Source: Melieria omissa (lineage: Eukaryota > Arthropoda > Insecta > Diptera > Ulidiidae). Taken from it: 64,000 nt of DNA. The first letter of the stretch is position 1. The number at the start of each line of letters is the position of its first letter. A program made the translations under genes and the position numbers. The stretch covers positions 99,511,905 through 99,575,904 of the forward strand of contig OZ020269.1 of the NCBI GenBank assembly GCA_963971225.1. The letters run 5' to 3'. Below are positions 35,697 to 45,960 of this stretch, in pieces. The notes beneath the pieces are model-generated. The model was not told where the DNA came from. It saw only the letters and a program-made list of their open reading frames with translations, and did not search any database.

Positions 35697-36109
35697 TGTA
35701 ACGATGATGCACTCTGTGCTGTGCTATGCATGAATGCTTTTCCAAGCATACTTTTAGGCATGCAGTTTTGGAGTACGGCAAACTTGCTATAACTACGATA
35801 TGGCAAGGATGGTTCGCGGCGGAGATGGGCTGTGCTAGAACGATCGAGATAGAAAGTACAACTAGAATGTGCAAGAACCATCGGCGCGATAAGAAAACCA
35901 GTATAAAAGGCAGCAGTGTGCAGCGCAGAGGGCAGTCTGTGTTGAGCAAGCAAAGGGGAAACATGCAATAGTAGTAGTGTAAAGTAGAACAAGTAAATTT
36001 GTAAATAAAGCGATTGTTGGTTTTTGACTGCGTTTGCATTGAATAATTGAAGTGGTTTTATTTTCAAGCACAATCCAAAAACGAACTTAGAGAAGTCATT
36101 TTCGTAACA
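35697..36109 (+). mobile_element. Solo LTR (copy 2), 413 bp, intact TG...CA ends
   Basis: Begins TGTAACGATG and ends TTTTCGTAACA, flanked by ATAT on both sides (35693-35696, 36110-36113). TATA box TATAAAAGG at 35902, AATAAA near 36004, and GCATACTTTTAGGC at 35746-35759. It is close to copy 1 along its length. A BEL/Pao integrase remnant lies 0.3 kb downstream, but a SINE intervenes, so common origin is not proven. Confidence 0.88.
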
Positions 36110-36159
36110 ATATATACTTTAAATATTTCATCTTCAGGTTATTCAGCGGCTAGAACTTT

Positions 36160-36365
36160 AATGCTGGCCTCGATAGTCCAGCGGGTAGCTGTTTTTCATA
36201 CAAGAGGCCCTAGGTTCGATTTCTAGCTCGAGCTGGTAAACGCTCGTCAATTTCTTTAGCTATGCACATTAAGCAGATGAGAATTACGACCTTCAAATGT
36301 GGCAGAAAAACTGTCAAACGTCGATCGGATTCGGCGTTAAAATGTAGGTCCTCTCTCCCTTTCTC
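36160..36365 (+). mobile_element. tRNA-derived SINE (plus strand)
   Basis: The head GCCTCGATAGTCCAGCGGGT with AGGTTCGATTTC has A-box and B-box form. The body ends with GATCGGATTCGGCGTTAAAA and TGTAGGTCC, the same 3' block as the SINE at 4463-4690, though the head differs. Confidence 0.65.
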
Positions 36366-36414
36366 CCATTCGTTCGAAATGTGTGTTGTACAAATGTTTA
36401 AAAAAGAACAGTCT

Positions 36415-37010
36415 TGCATACATATTTTAACCGAAACCCTTCTGAAACCTCAGATCAAAAAAAGCATTAATCTGTGTAAGATATGCACGCTACAAAGAAA
36501 AAAGGCATCGGGCCAGATTATGGCAGCTCTCCCGCCAGAACGTTGCACATTGTCAATTCATTTCTCGACAACAGGTGTTGATTTTGCCGGCCCGTTCCAA
36601 ATCAAAGCTTCTCAACTTCGAACGGCAATCTTTATCAAAGGTTATATCGCAGAGTTCGTGTGCTTTTCCACTAAGGCCATACACTTAACTATGCTTTAAC
36701 CTCACCACAGAAGCATTCCGCGCTGCATTTGCCAGATTCTTTGGGAGACGAGGCCTCCCCCGTAAAGTCATGTCGAACAATGACACAGCCTTTATTTGAA
36801 GCCAAAGAGCTCTGAGCCGTGAATTTCTCAAATTTCTCAAAGAGGTATCCCACGACATCCTAAGGAAGTATTCCACACAAGGAGTCAATTGGGTTTTCAT
36901 CCCCCCCAGTGCGCCTCATATGGGCTGATTATGGGAATCTGCAGTCATAAGCTTCAAGACACATCTTAAGAAAACTGCCAACCATTACCTTACACTTCAG
37001 ATACCAAGGC
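36415..37010 (+). pseudogene. BEL/Pao retrotransposon integrase remnant
   Basis: The plus strand reads CKICTLQRKKASGQIMAALP, then TTGVDFAGPFQIKASQLRTA, KGYIAEFVCFSTKAIHL, a frame change near 36698, then LTTEAFRAAFARFFGRRGLP. Next come SNND and, after stops, PPSAPHMG and LWESAV. This is the BEL/Pao integrase order: a zinc-binding CxxC, the first catalytic Asp in GVDFAGPF, the second in the SNND box (normally SDNGT) and the Glu in WESAV. At least one frameshift and two stops make it dead. Upstream protease and reverse transcriptase are absent. Confidence 0.88.
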
Positions 37011-38171
37011 AGTCAGTACTGCTACATCTGCATGCTTGTTCTTCTTTGTGGATGTAGATATATACCGACAGCTTCTCGATCTAACAGCTACTATCTACAC
37101 TCTCAGTTGTAAGTTAATAACTCCGACTAAACAATCATTGAGGGATTCAACTGGCTTTCCAGATGTCCGCTTACGACAGCTACGCTTCAAATATTTACAC
37201 CTCAGACAACCAACAGTCAGTAGCTTTTCGACTGCATGCTTGTTCTTCTTTAACAACAGCCGCATGTGTGCCACAACGCAGAAAGTGTTAATGTTCACAA
37301 TTATTTTTGGTTCGGTCTTTTAAGACAGCAAAGCAATTTGCAGTGAAATTGCTGCTAGTGATGCGACATGATTGCTTGCTTAATGTTTTCACATGTACAC
37401 AAACGCACACACACGCGCACTCATTCACTTATTCATACAATGCGCACATAAAAACATTTACATCACTCTTGCTTGTGTGTGTGTGCATGCGCACGTGTAA
37501 GCGTAGGTGTTGTAAATATTGTTTTTATATGTTTTTGTTTAAATTTGCTGTAAATGCGTGGGTGTGTGTGTGTGTGTGTGCGTGCGAACGAAGCCATTCG
37601 ACAGAAAATTTCATCAATGTCTTTGTTAAATGTTTGGCTTGTGCTTGACGCATGTTCGGAATATTTTTATTGTTATTGTTGTTAATTTTACAGACGCTTA
37701 AATGCAGCGAGCGTGTAAAAAAAAAATACGCCAACAGACACAGCGACCCATCAATAAACATAAAAAAATATATATTGAAGCTTAATTCACAAAAGCGCCA
37801 AGAGCAGCTGCGAATATTTTTTACGCCATCAAATTTCAGGTGAGAAAAATATTATAAAAAATATAAAATAAACATAAATTGCGTCACATTGATGCATACA
37901 AATTTTATATATCCTTAACATCGTTAAAAATTTATGAATTTGTTGCAGTAAAATTACTCGAGCCATACGATTTTTTCACTTGAATGCGCCTGAAAATATG
38001 TTGAAATTCAATGCTTTAGAATTTATTTAAAAATTGCACAAAAGTATGCTATTTAAGTTTGAGTTTCTAAGCTGCAAACATTCTATTATCTGTTTAAACT
38101 TAAGCCCAGAAGTATGCTTACGGTTCTTTTTGAAATTAACTGATGAAAAAAATTTATCACAGTCTACCATA
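37011..38171. other. Intergenic DNA with GT microsatellite
   Basis: A short duplicated phrase, GCATGCTTGTTCTTCTTT, occurs near 37031 and 37236. (GT)n at 37561-37580. Frames on both strands are without domain. No gene. Confidence 0.45.
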
Positions 38172-39010
38172 AGCAAAGCAAAGAGAATACTATTTGAACT
38201 GTTTATTGCAATGTTAACACAAATTGTAAAAACCTCTGCATGCTTTTAGGCTCCAACTTTTCTCTTACCAGCTGCTTGCTTTCTAATCTTACAAATGGGA
38301 TTGAAAAGACGATACAAAATCGAGTTATGTCTTAGATTATTTAATTTATTTTATTTCATTTTTCTTGCAAACATTTATGCTGCATACTTTTAGGCACTCG
38401 ATAGCAGAGGAGCCCTTCTAGCCTGTTAAAAACTGTATCAGAAACAAATAAGTTGGCATGAGTTTTCTCTAAACTCTGAATCATATTTACTGCATACTTT
38501 TAGGCAGCACACTGAATTGCTTTAACTTTTAACCAACATTCTAATCAGGATATTTTAGTCATTGAAATTTCAAATATTTAATTGAAACAACAAAAAGAGA
38601 ATACCATTTCAACTATTTATTAAATTTTTAGATCAAATTGTACAAACTTCTGCATGCTTTCAGGCTGACTCTGATGTATATTAAGTCGCTCCAACTTTTC
38701 TCTAACCAGCTGTTTGCTTTCTAATCTTTCAAATAGCATTCAAAAGGCGATAAAAAATCGAGATATGTCTTTGATGATTTAGTATATTTTATTTTTGTTT
38801 TTCTTACACACATTTATGATGCATACTTTTAGGCACTCAATAGTAGAGGAGCACTTCTAGCATGTTTAAAATTGTATCAGAAACCACAAATAAGTTGCCA
38901 TGGGTTTTCTCTAAACTCTAAATCAAATTTACTGCATACTTTTGGGCAGCACACTGAATTGCTTAAACTTCTAGTCCAAATTTTAATCAGGAGATTTTAG
39001 TCAGTGCTAA
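38172..39010. repeat. Tandem duplication (~420-440 bp x 2) with GCATACTTTTAGGC motifs
   Basis: Copy 1 (about 38172-38600) and copy 2 (about 38595-39010) share blocks such as CAGCTGCTTGCTTTCTAATC, AGGCACTCGATAGCAGAGGA, GTTTTCTCTAAACTCTGAAT and GGCAGCACACTGAATTGC. Each copy has three motif sites: 38238, 38382, 38492 and 38653, 38821, 38933. Confidence 0.85.
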
Positions 39011-40299
39011 GGACCTCCTTGAAATTGCAAATTTGATGTAGAAAACTGCACTCCTTGAAATTGAAAATTTGATGTAGAAAACTGCACTGTGGCTCGAATA
39101 AGTATGCTTCACTCTCTATGTAGCTGACTTGCACTGAAATAAACAGCTATGCACACACTACACACTACAACTCACTTCATGAAAACTCAGTTAATTGTGT
39201 ATAATTGAAATTTGTGCACATCAACGAGACTTCAAACTCAGCATAAATGTAAGTTTAAGTTTGCGCTCGAACTGATTGCGCCAACGGAAATCATCTAAAA
39301 TCAGCAATTTCCATGTAAGCGCAGCTTTTTCAACGCAACACCATATGCTGCCTGAAATAAAATCGCACACTTTTGCTTCATCATTACGAACAGACACCTG
39401 GTAGCCGGCCACAATCTAATAAACGTGGCAACGTCGGCAACAGCTGTGCACTTGACTTGACTTGCTGCTGCCTCGACTTGAAAATACACAATTTCCTGCT
39501 GCATAGTTTTCTGGTGTGCGGATATCATGCCGTGACTTGCCGGCATAACTTTCCAGTTGGTTGTTCTGTTGCTGCTGAAATTCTGCGCGCTGCTCTTGTT
39601 GTTATTTTGACGTTGAAGTGTTCAGTGTGCTGTGTTGCTTGTTGTCTTCCGCACGGAAATTGCATCAAAATGAAGTGTTGCTGACAAGTGAAGCGAAAAA
39701 TTTACTCTTCAAAAGGGTAAAGCAACAGTGGTAAGAAAACATAGTGGGCACTGCTTGAGTGATTGCAAGTTGATGAGTAATAAACCTGGCGAAAAGGTAG
39801 CAAAACGTTGCGGTGAAATTGTTAGACAGTTTTTCAATTTGAATCCATGTATGTATCTATTTCTTCAAATTGTGGGGCACAATAGATCTTCAGGTCGCAG
39901 TCCCCATCCCCATCAATATTAATTCTTCAAATTGTGGTCAAGACAACATGGAATCGCCCAATATTTGAACGATGACCACAAAGATGATAGTACAAAATAG
40001 TTGGAACTTTGAAACTGAGAAAACAGATGTAAGTGATAAAAAATATCTCAAAACTTAGACTGAGTTAAGTTATGAAATCCAAAATACTCCTTAACAAATT
40101 TGAAAAAAATATCTGAAAACTTAGACTGAGTTAAGTTATGAAATCCAAAATACTCCTTAAAAAATGTGGAATTTTCACAACGTAAACCGCAGATTTCTCC
40201 CCTTGACTTATATTCTTTAAATTTTTTTAATATAATAATAAAAAAAAATTTTCAATTCTAAACACTATTATTTTTTATTTATGTATTTTTTTATTTATA
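39011..40299. other. Intergenic DNA with a short tandem duplication
   Basis: A 65-bp unit is doubled at about 40040-40165 (ACTTAGACTGAGTTAAGTTA, then GAAATCCAAAATACTCCTTA, in both). No gene is supported; the frames at 39221-39684 overlap on both strands without domain. Confidence 0.45.
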
Positions 40300-40635
40300 T
40301 TTATACTTATATTTTTTATATTTTATTTTATTTTATTTTATTGTATTTTATTTTATTGTATTTTATTTTATTGTATTTTATTTTATTTTATTTTATTTTA
40401 TTTTATTTTATTTTATTTTATTTTATTTTATTTTATTTTATTTTATTTTATGTTATTTTATTTTATTTTATGTTATTTTATTTTATTTTATTTTATTTTA
40501 TTTTATTTTATTTTATTTTATTTTATTTTATTTTATTTTATTTTATTTTATTTTATTTTATTTTATTTTATTTTATTTTATTTTATTTTATTTTATTTTA
40601 TTTTATTTTATTTTATTTTATTTTATTTTATTTTG
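40300..40635 (+). repeat. (TTTTA)n pentamer satellite, ~65 copies
   Basis: Regular TTTTA units with TTGTA and TGTTA variants. The Leu/Phe/Tyr/Ile-rich frame across it comes only from the repeat. Confidence 0.97.
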
Positions 40636-40888
40636 TTTATATTTAAACAAATTTTTGTTTTTCTATTTTTATTTTGTAATGTATAACGCAGAGGAAAAAC
40701 AATTTTGGAGTCATGGAATAATTTTGGGAACCGGATGACAAACATAACCTAAAAAAAAGTTTTCATTGATTTTTTAAAATTCTAATTAATTTATTTTATG
40801 TTTGTGTTAAAAAAAAATTTAATTTAAAAAAATATTAAACGGAGATTATATAAAATATGATTGATATTTGTATCCAAATTCGAACGTA

Positions 40889-42142
40889 TGGGGAATGAAA
40901 TGACAAATTTCAAATGCAAATATTTTCACATATGTGAAAAGTAGGATCAAAACAAAGTAGGCAATAATTTACGGTACTCAATTAGTTGTCATGGCAACTG
41001 CATATCAGTTGAATACTGAAATTAATTCAGTACGAAAATGTCTTTGAACGAGTTTGAGCTGGTTTATAAATATTGCGAAGATTTTCCAACCAAAGCGAAA
41101 AGTGAAATTTTCCATTACTTCAGCGAGTTAAGTTTTGAAAAATCACTTATTTACAAGACCATTGTAGCTCATAGAAGTGGAAAATCCAGTGAAAGATTCT
41201 AAGACACGTGCCAAATTAAAGGCTGAAACTGCAGGTCATACTGCATAATCGTACAGGGAACTGGGAAGAAAGTACAAAGTTGATTAAAAAACGGTGAAAA
41301 AATACTTAAAAGATATGAATTTTGATAAATTGGTGAAAAAAGTGGCTCCAACTGTCACAGAAAATCAAGAAACAGCCATCGTTGATCATTTACGGCTACT
41401 TTCCCGATATCTGTTTGCTGCAAACTCAACGAAGATTAGCATCATAGATGCCCCGACCTATTTTACGGTGAAAGGTCATGAATGGACCCCGAAGTATTAT
41501 TTCAAGCTTACAGGTACTGAAATTCCCGAAAAAGTCGAATTTAAGTCGAAAACAAAGTACCCGGGAAAAGTTTTACTGTGGATGGCAATAAGCGAACGCG
41601 GCGTGAGCAATCCTAAGTTTATCAAGACCAGTTTAGCTGTGAATGCGGATGTTTACATCAAAAAATGCTTTCCAGTTTTAAAAAAATTCATCAACAAGTA
41701 TCATAAAAACGATGAAGTTATTTTTTGGCCGGATCTGGCGTCGTCACACTATGCCCGGGCGATCCAAGACGCTTTAAGGGATTGAAATATTGGCTTTGTG
41801 CCAAAAGAAGAGAATGCACCAAATGTGCCAGAGCTTAGACCGATAGAGACTTTTTGGGCCAATTTAAAAAGGAAAGTCTTCGGAAAAGGTTTTCGAGCAA
41901 AAAATGTCGATTCATTGATAGCTAAGATCAAAACAGAGCTACGGCAAGTTGATACAAAGGGTATTCAGGAGGCGATGAGTAAAGTGTCCCTAAATATAAG
42001 AAAAGCCGATAGATATGGCTATAAAAACTGTTTGTAATTGAACTTAATGATTAGTAGTTTGTATTGTCAAAATTTCAGCATTATATTTTGAAAAATAGAA
42101 ATTCTGTGAACATAAACGTATTTGTCCATATTTCATTCCCCA
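40889..42142 (+). mobile_element. Tc1/mariner-superfamily element, DD37E type, 1254 bp
   Basis: Inverted ends TGGGGAATGAAAT and ATTTCATTCCCCA are exact over 13 bp, and TA lies on both sides (40887-40888 and 42143-42144), the target duplication of this superfamily. The element carries one decayed transposase gene. It is full length, which makes it relatively young among the elements here, though inactive. Confidence 0.92.
41038..42037 (+). pseudogene. Mariner-type (DD37E) transposase, inactivated
   Basis: This would be the cut-and-paste transposase of the enclosing element. It starts at ATG 41038 (MSLNEFELVYKYCEDFPTKA) and stops after 54 codons at 41200. A frame change then recovers SYRELGRKYKVD, a helix-turn-helix-like piece, with more stops. 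From 41294 a long frame follows with the catalytic boxes: IIDAPTYF (first Asp), FWPDLASSHYA (second Asp), a stop at 41783, then PNVPELRPIETFWANLKRKV (Glu). Thirty-seven residues lie between the second Asp and the Glu, which is the DD37E signature known from insect elements (ITmD37E). It ends at a TAA at 42035-42037. At least one frameshift and several stops are present. Confidence 0.9.
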
Positions 42143-43736
42143 TAAATAAAATAAAATAAAAAATCAAATACAATTTTTTTTGTTTGAAAATAATTTTGTT
42201 TAATAATAATTATTAATTAATTGTAATTTTATGAATTCAATTATTAATTAATTGTAATTATATCAATTCAATTATGAATTAATTGTAATTTTAATTATGA
42301 AAAATTATATAATTATCATTGTTATTATTTTGTATTATAGTGGAAATTGTTATTATTAATTAATTAAAATTCATTAATTTTTCACTTTTAAGTTTCACCG
42401 AGTTTTCTGGAAATGTGTCTTTAACCTGTCAGTTTCTTATCAAAATTGGATGACTGGTTTTAAAGTTATTACTTTTTTTTATTAGATTAATTCTGGCGGA
42501 TCGAGAATAAACTATCATAAACTAAAATTCTGAGAAATTTTTTCATATATAATAACAGATATTTGAAAAATATAGAAACAAAAATTGGCTGGCTATGGCC
42601 ATTGCTTGTTCCTCCCTTTCCAAACAACTGCAGTTCACACTTTGCCTTTTTTCCGCTTATCTGTTTAAATAATTAGTAAGCAAAAGTTTGCCTAATTTGC
42701 TCGTAAGTTAATTATCTTTTGTTTTTATCACCATTTACTTTTTTTCAATTGCAAACATTTTTCCCAATATATTCTAATCAACATTAGTAAAAGTCAATGC
42801 ACTATTTTTGTCTTCGCTTTGTCAGTGCTGCATATGCAAAGGATCAGAAATACAGACACACACACACATACATACATACATACATACAATGTCTATTTTG
42901 GGGAGTGGCAAAATTAAATAGCCAAATTTATATGTAAGCAGACACAGACTGACTGACTCGTTTTGCGTTCGCATGTTGCCAGCACATCAACATTAATTTT
43001 CTATTGCCCCATTCAACTTGTTTCTGTCTGTTCTGTGTTTGTGTTTGTGCCGCTGCTATTTTGTTGTGCTTCCTGGCCACAGAAAAGCCAGAACGCTGGC
43101 CACTACTGAAACTTGACCAGTATCTGTTGCTGTTGCGGTTCTTCTTATTGTGGGCTCTCTTCTGGCTGCCTGTTTATTTTAATCAATTTAAGGTAGTCGG
43201 CAAAAAACGAAAATCAAAAAAACAATTTGTGTTTAAGCAGCACAAACGCAATGGCCATAAATATTTATAAGCGCAGGTAAAAACAGTTTAATTGTGGCCA
43301 ACAGGCAATGCAGCCTGTGTGCCCATGTGTTGCGTATGTTTGTGTGTTGGTGTGTGTGTGCATGTCTGACAGTCAAATGTAGCACTGGCGGAAATTGCGG
43401 AAACACCGAAATTGGGTGCAAATTTGTGGCAATAAAATCACTCGCATTTTCAGTTAAATTTAATCGGAGCGGCAGTCAGCCCGCGGCTGAAGTAATCACT
43501 TTGTAAGGCGTATAAAAATAAAATTGAATTTATGGTGTGTGCAAAAAATTGAAATTTGCAGTGAGCATGTGGCGTGCAGTTGCCAAGTGATGGTAGCAAG
43601 AAAAGTGGGCTTCACAGTTGGGCACACATACAAAGTGTTCAAGTGGCAATTCTGGTCGATTATGGGCGAAAATTCGGTTGGAATCATACACAATTTCATA
43701 AATTTTAAATATGTTTTTTACATTGCGTTGCTCGGC
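42143..43736. other. Intergenic DNA with microsatellite
   Basis: 42.15-42.55 kb is AT-rich with AATTAATTGTAATT repeats. A (CA)n-(CATA)n run is at 42853-42889. The plus frame at 43004-43270 begins with a hydrophobic run but has no family match and sits in CTG/GTT-rich DNA; I do not call it a gene. Confidence 0.4.
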
Positions 43737-43750
43737 GGCGTATACGTAAT
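43737..43750 (+). repeat. GGCGTATACGTAAT motif (outlying member)
   Basis: Isolated occurrence of the GCGTATACGC-family motif; the next is at 44098-44111 (GGCGTATACGTAAC). Confidence 0.6.
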
Positions 43751-43894
43751 AAAATTTTACGTTTTTACAATCAATATTTGGGGCACATTGGTTGTGATGG
43801 CTTTCAATTGAAGACTGAATCTGTTTAGTACTTAAAAGGCAATATGCCTTTAAAGAATCGAATTGAGAAAGAAATTAAGAATATTCTGCAAGGC

Positions 43895-44076
43895 TTAAAG
43901 TTAAAGTCTAGTTTCATGTAGCTAAATATTTGCTCAATGTATCTCGCTCTGATCCTCCTTCCCACAACCACGACAATGATTGCTGAAGCATATTTACAAC
44001 CGGGTCGCGTATTCCCCACCGGCCAATGACCCGTAAGAACTGCAGTGAGTGGGATTTTCCCTCTGGGTGTTTCCAA
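43895..44076 (-). pseudogene. Non-LTR retrotransposon C-terminal fragment (minus strand)
   Basis: The minus strand reads VLTGHWPVGN followed, after a frame change, by HCRGCGKEDQSE. LTGHWPVG plus a Cys-x2-Cys is the conserved tail of fly RNase H-bearing non-LTR elements (compare 52.2 kb and 48.7 kb). It is a short broken fragment. Confidence 0.7.
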
Positions 44077-44716
44077 GCAGTTGCTTTGTCCTACTCGGGC
44101 GTATACGTAACATTAATTGGCTTCTCAATATTGACATCTGCCAAATTGGCTGTGATTGTTTTGACTATGATAGATAGAAGTTGTCATAATTTGTTTTCCT
44201 TTTTCCTTCCTTCCTTTTCCTTCTTCTTCTTCTTATTTTTTTCTTATTATTTAAGAATTTTATTTTGTTTCACAACACTTAACAGATTCATTTTCAAAAC
44301 GTTAAATGACAGTTTTGTATAAATTACCCTCTCGTTGAATGATCAGCCTTCGTGCCACTTTATTTGATTAGTTAATTTTAATTAAATTTTTTAAGAAAAA
44401 TTTGTAAGTTGATACAAATAAATTACTAAAGAACAAAACCATTTTCAATAAATCAATAGAAATTTTTCATGAAGCGCGTTTCGGGGGCGTATGAGTATTA
44501 TTAACAATTATTTTGGTTGTAAAAGATATAAGTAATAGGAAAATTGTCCTTAACTTCTTGGAGTACTTCGAGTAGTCGAATAAAAAGTTAAAAAAAAGCA
44601 AACCAATCAAAAGTTCTCATGAACCGCCTTGCGGGGCGTATGAGTAACATTAATTTGTTAATTTTTTGGTGTAAAAGGTCGAAGTGGTAAATACTAAAAA
44701 GCTGCACAAAAGGTTC

Positions 44717-45100
44717 TGTTGGACACACTTCACTACTGCACAGTACTGTAAAGTACTGTAGTTCAGTGTCGTGGTGACAGCAAATTCAAATACTCAATAG
44801 TTCTATTCTGCAACAAAGCAAGCACTGCATCATTGGAAAACCTTTTCGCTACAGCAGCGACAGTGCTTGTGTTCTGTTGTGAAGCAAAACATCAAAACAG
44901 AAAGCTATAATGAAGTTAAGTAACGGTAAATCACAGCAAGCACACCAAGTGAAGTAGAACTACTACTTCACACCGAGTGAAGTAGAACTTCTACTTCACA
45001 CCGAGTGAAGCAGAACTTCTACTTCACAACGAGTGAAACAGATTTAAATAAATTTCGAAAAACATGTTTTAAACCTGCGTTTCTTTACATTAATGTTGTT
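44717..45100 (+). mobile_element. Possible LTR-like insertion in the 44.5-46 kb array
   Basis: Starts TGTTGGACACAC, contains palindromic GTACTGTAAAGTACTGTA, reiterated GTGAAGTAGAAC boxes and AAATAAA near 45044, and ends near GTTGTTGTAATG. Position inside the array and LTR-like order suggest an insertion, but no target duplication is clear. Confidence 0.3.
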
Positions 45101-45335
45101 GTAATGCTTGAAATGTAGCCCAGATTCCATACAAAATACCAAAAACAAACATCAGCTACTCCGATCGTGCAAAACCAAACACCGTATGCTTGAAAATGTT
45201 CTACTTCAGTGCTTCACTTCAGTCATGTTCTACTTCAGTGTTGTTCTACTTCCGTGTTGTTCCACTGCAGTATTGTTCTACTTCAGTGTTGTTCTACTTC
45301 AGTCTTGTTCTACTTCAGTATTGTTCTATGCTTCA
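44945..45335. repeat. GAAGTAGAAC repeats in both orientations
   Basis: 44945-45030 has three units of about 34 bp with near-palindromic GTGAAGTAGAACTTCTACTT. 45200-45335 has about eight units of GTTGTTCTACTTCAGT, the reverse complement of the same core. Confidence 0.8.
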
Positions 45336-45960
45336 AGTTGCTTAAAGTTCTACTATCGTTTCGTGCCGTATTTGTATGAATATCAAAAGCTTTCTTCACT
45401 GCAGTGCTTGTTTTGTAGTGAAAGTGAAGAAGAGCGACAGTATTTGAAAGTACAGCGATGGCTTGCAAGTAATTTTTATAGTGCTTGCGCCGCTCTTTAG
45501 TAAATATATTGGCCTTCAGTTTTCATGAAGCACATTTCGGGGCGTATGAGTAATATCATTTTGATTTTTTGGTTGAAGATCGAAGTGGTAAGAACATTTG
45601 CCTTAACTTCTTAGTAGTCGAAGAGAAAGTTGAAAGAGGAGAAAATAAATTATCAGTAAATCAATAGAAATTTTTCATGTACCACATTTCATAGCGAACG
45701 TAGTATTCATTTGATTTTTTTAGTAAAGAATCGAAGTGGTATGAACATTTGCCTTTACTTCGTTGAGTAAATAGTCGAATAGAAAGTTGAAAGAGGAACA
45801 AATAAATTTTATAAAATTTGTTCATAAATTTTTCAAGCGCATATCGAGTCGTATGAGTAAGATTAATTAGATTATATTTGGTAGTGGCAAGTTAGAAGTT
45901 GTAATTACATTGGCCTTAGCTTCTTTGAGTATATCGTCGAAAAGAAAGTTGGCTACTTGA

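Larger units (their letters stand above)
44465..45960 (+). repeat. Diverged ~150-bp repeat array with GGCGTATGAGTAAC
   Basis: Units carry CATGAAGCGCGTTTCGGGGC, GTATGAGTAA, TTTTTGG, AAGATCGAAGTGGTAA, CTTAACTTCTT and GTAGTCGAA-AGAAAGTTG. Motif sites: 44486, 44636, 45541, 45849 and a decayed one near 45690. The array is interrupted at about 44710-45490 by unrelated DNA with GAAGTAGAAC repeats. Confidence 0.75.

Noticed and set aside
40281..40686. Leu/Phe/Tyr/Ile-rich frame that looks like membrane protein
   Set aside because: Product of (TTTTA)n only.
43004..43270. 88-codon frame with hydrophobic start, possible small secreted protein
   Set aside because: No family, GTT/CTG-rich composition, no splice or promoter support; treated as chance.
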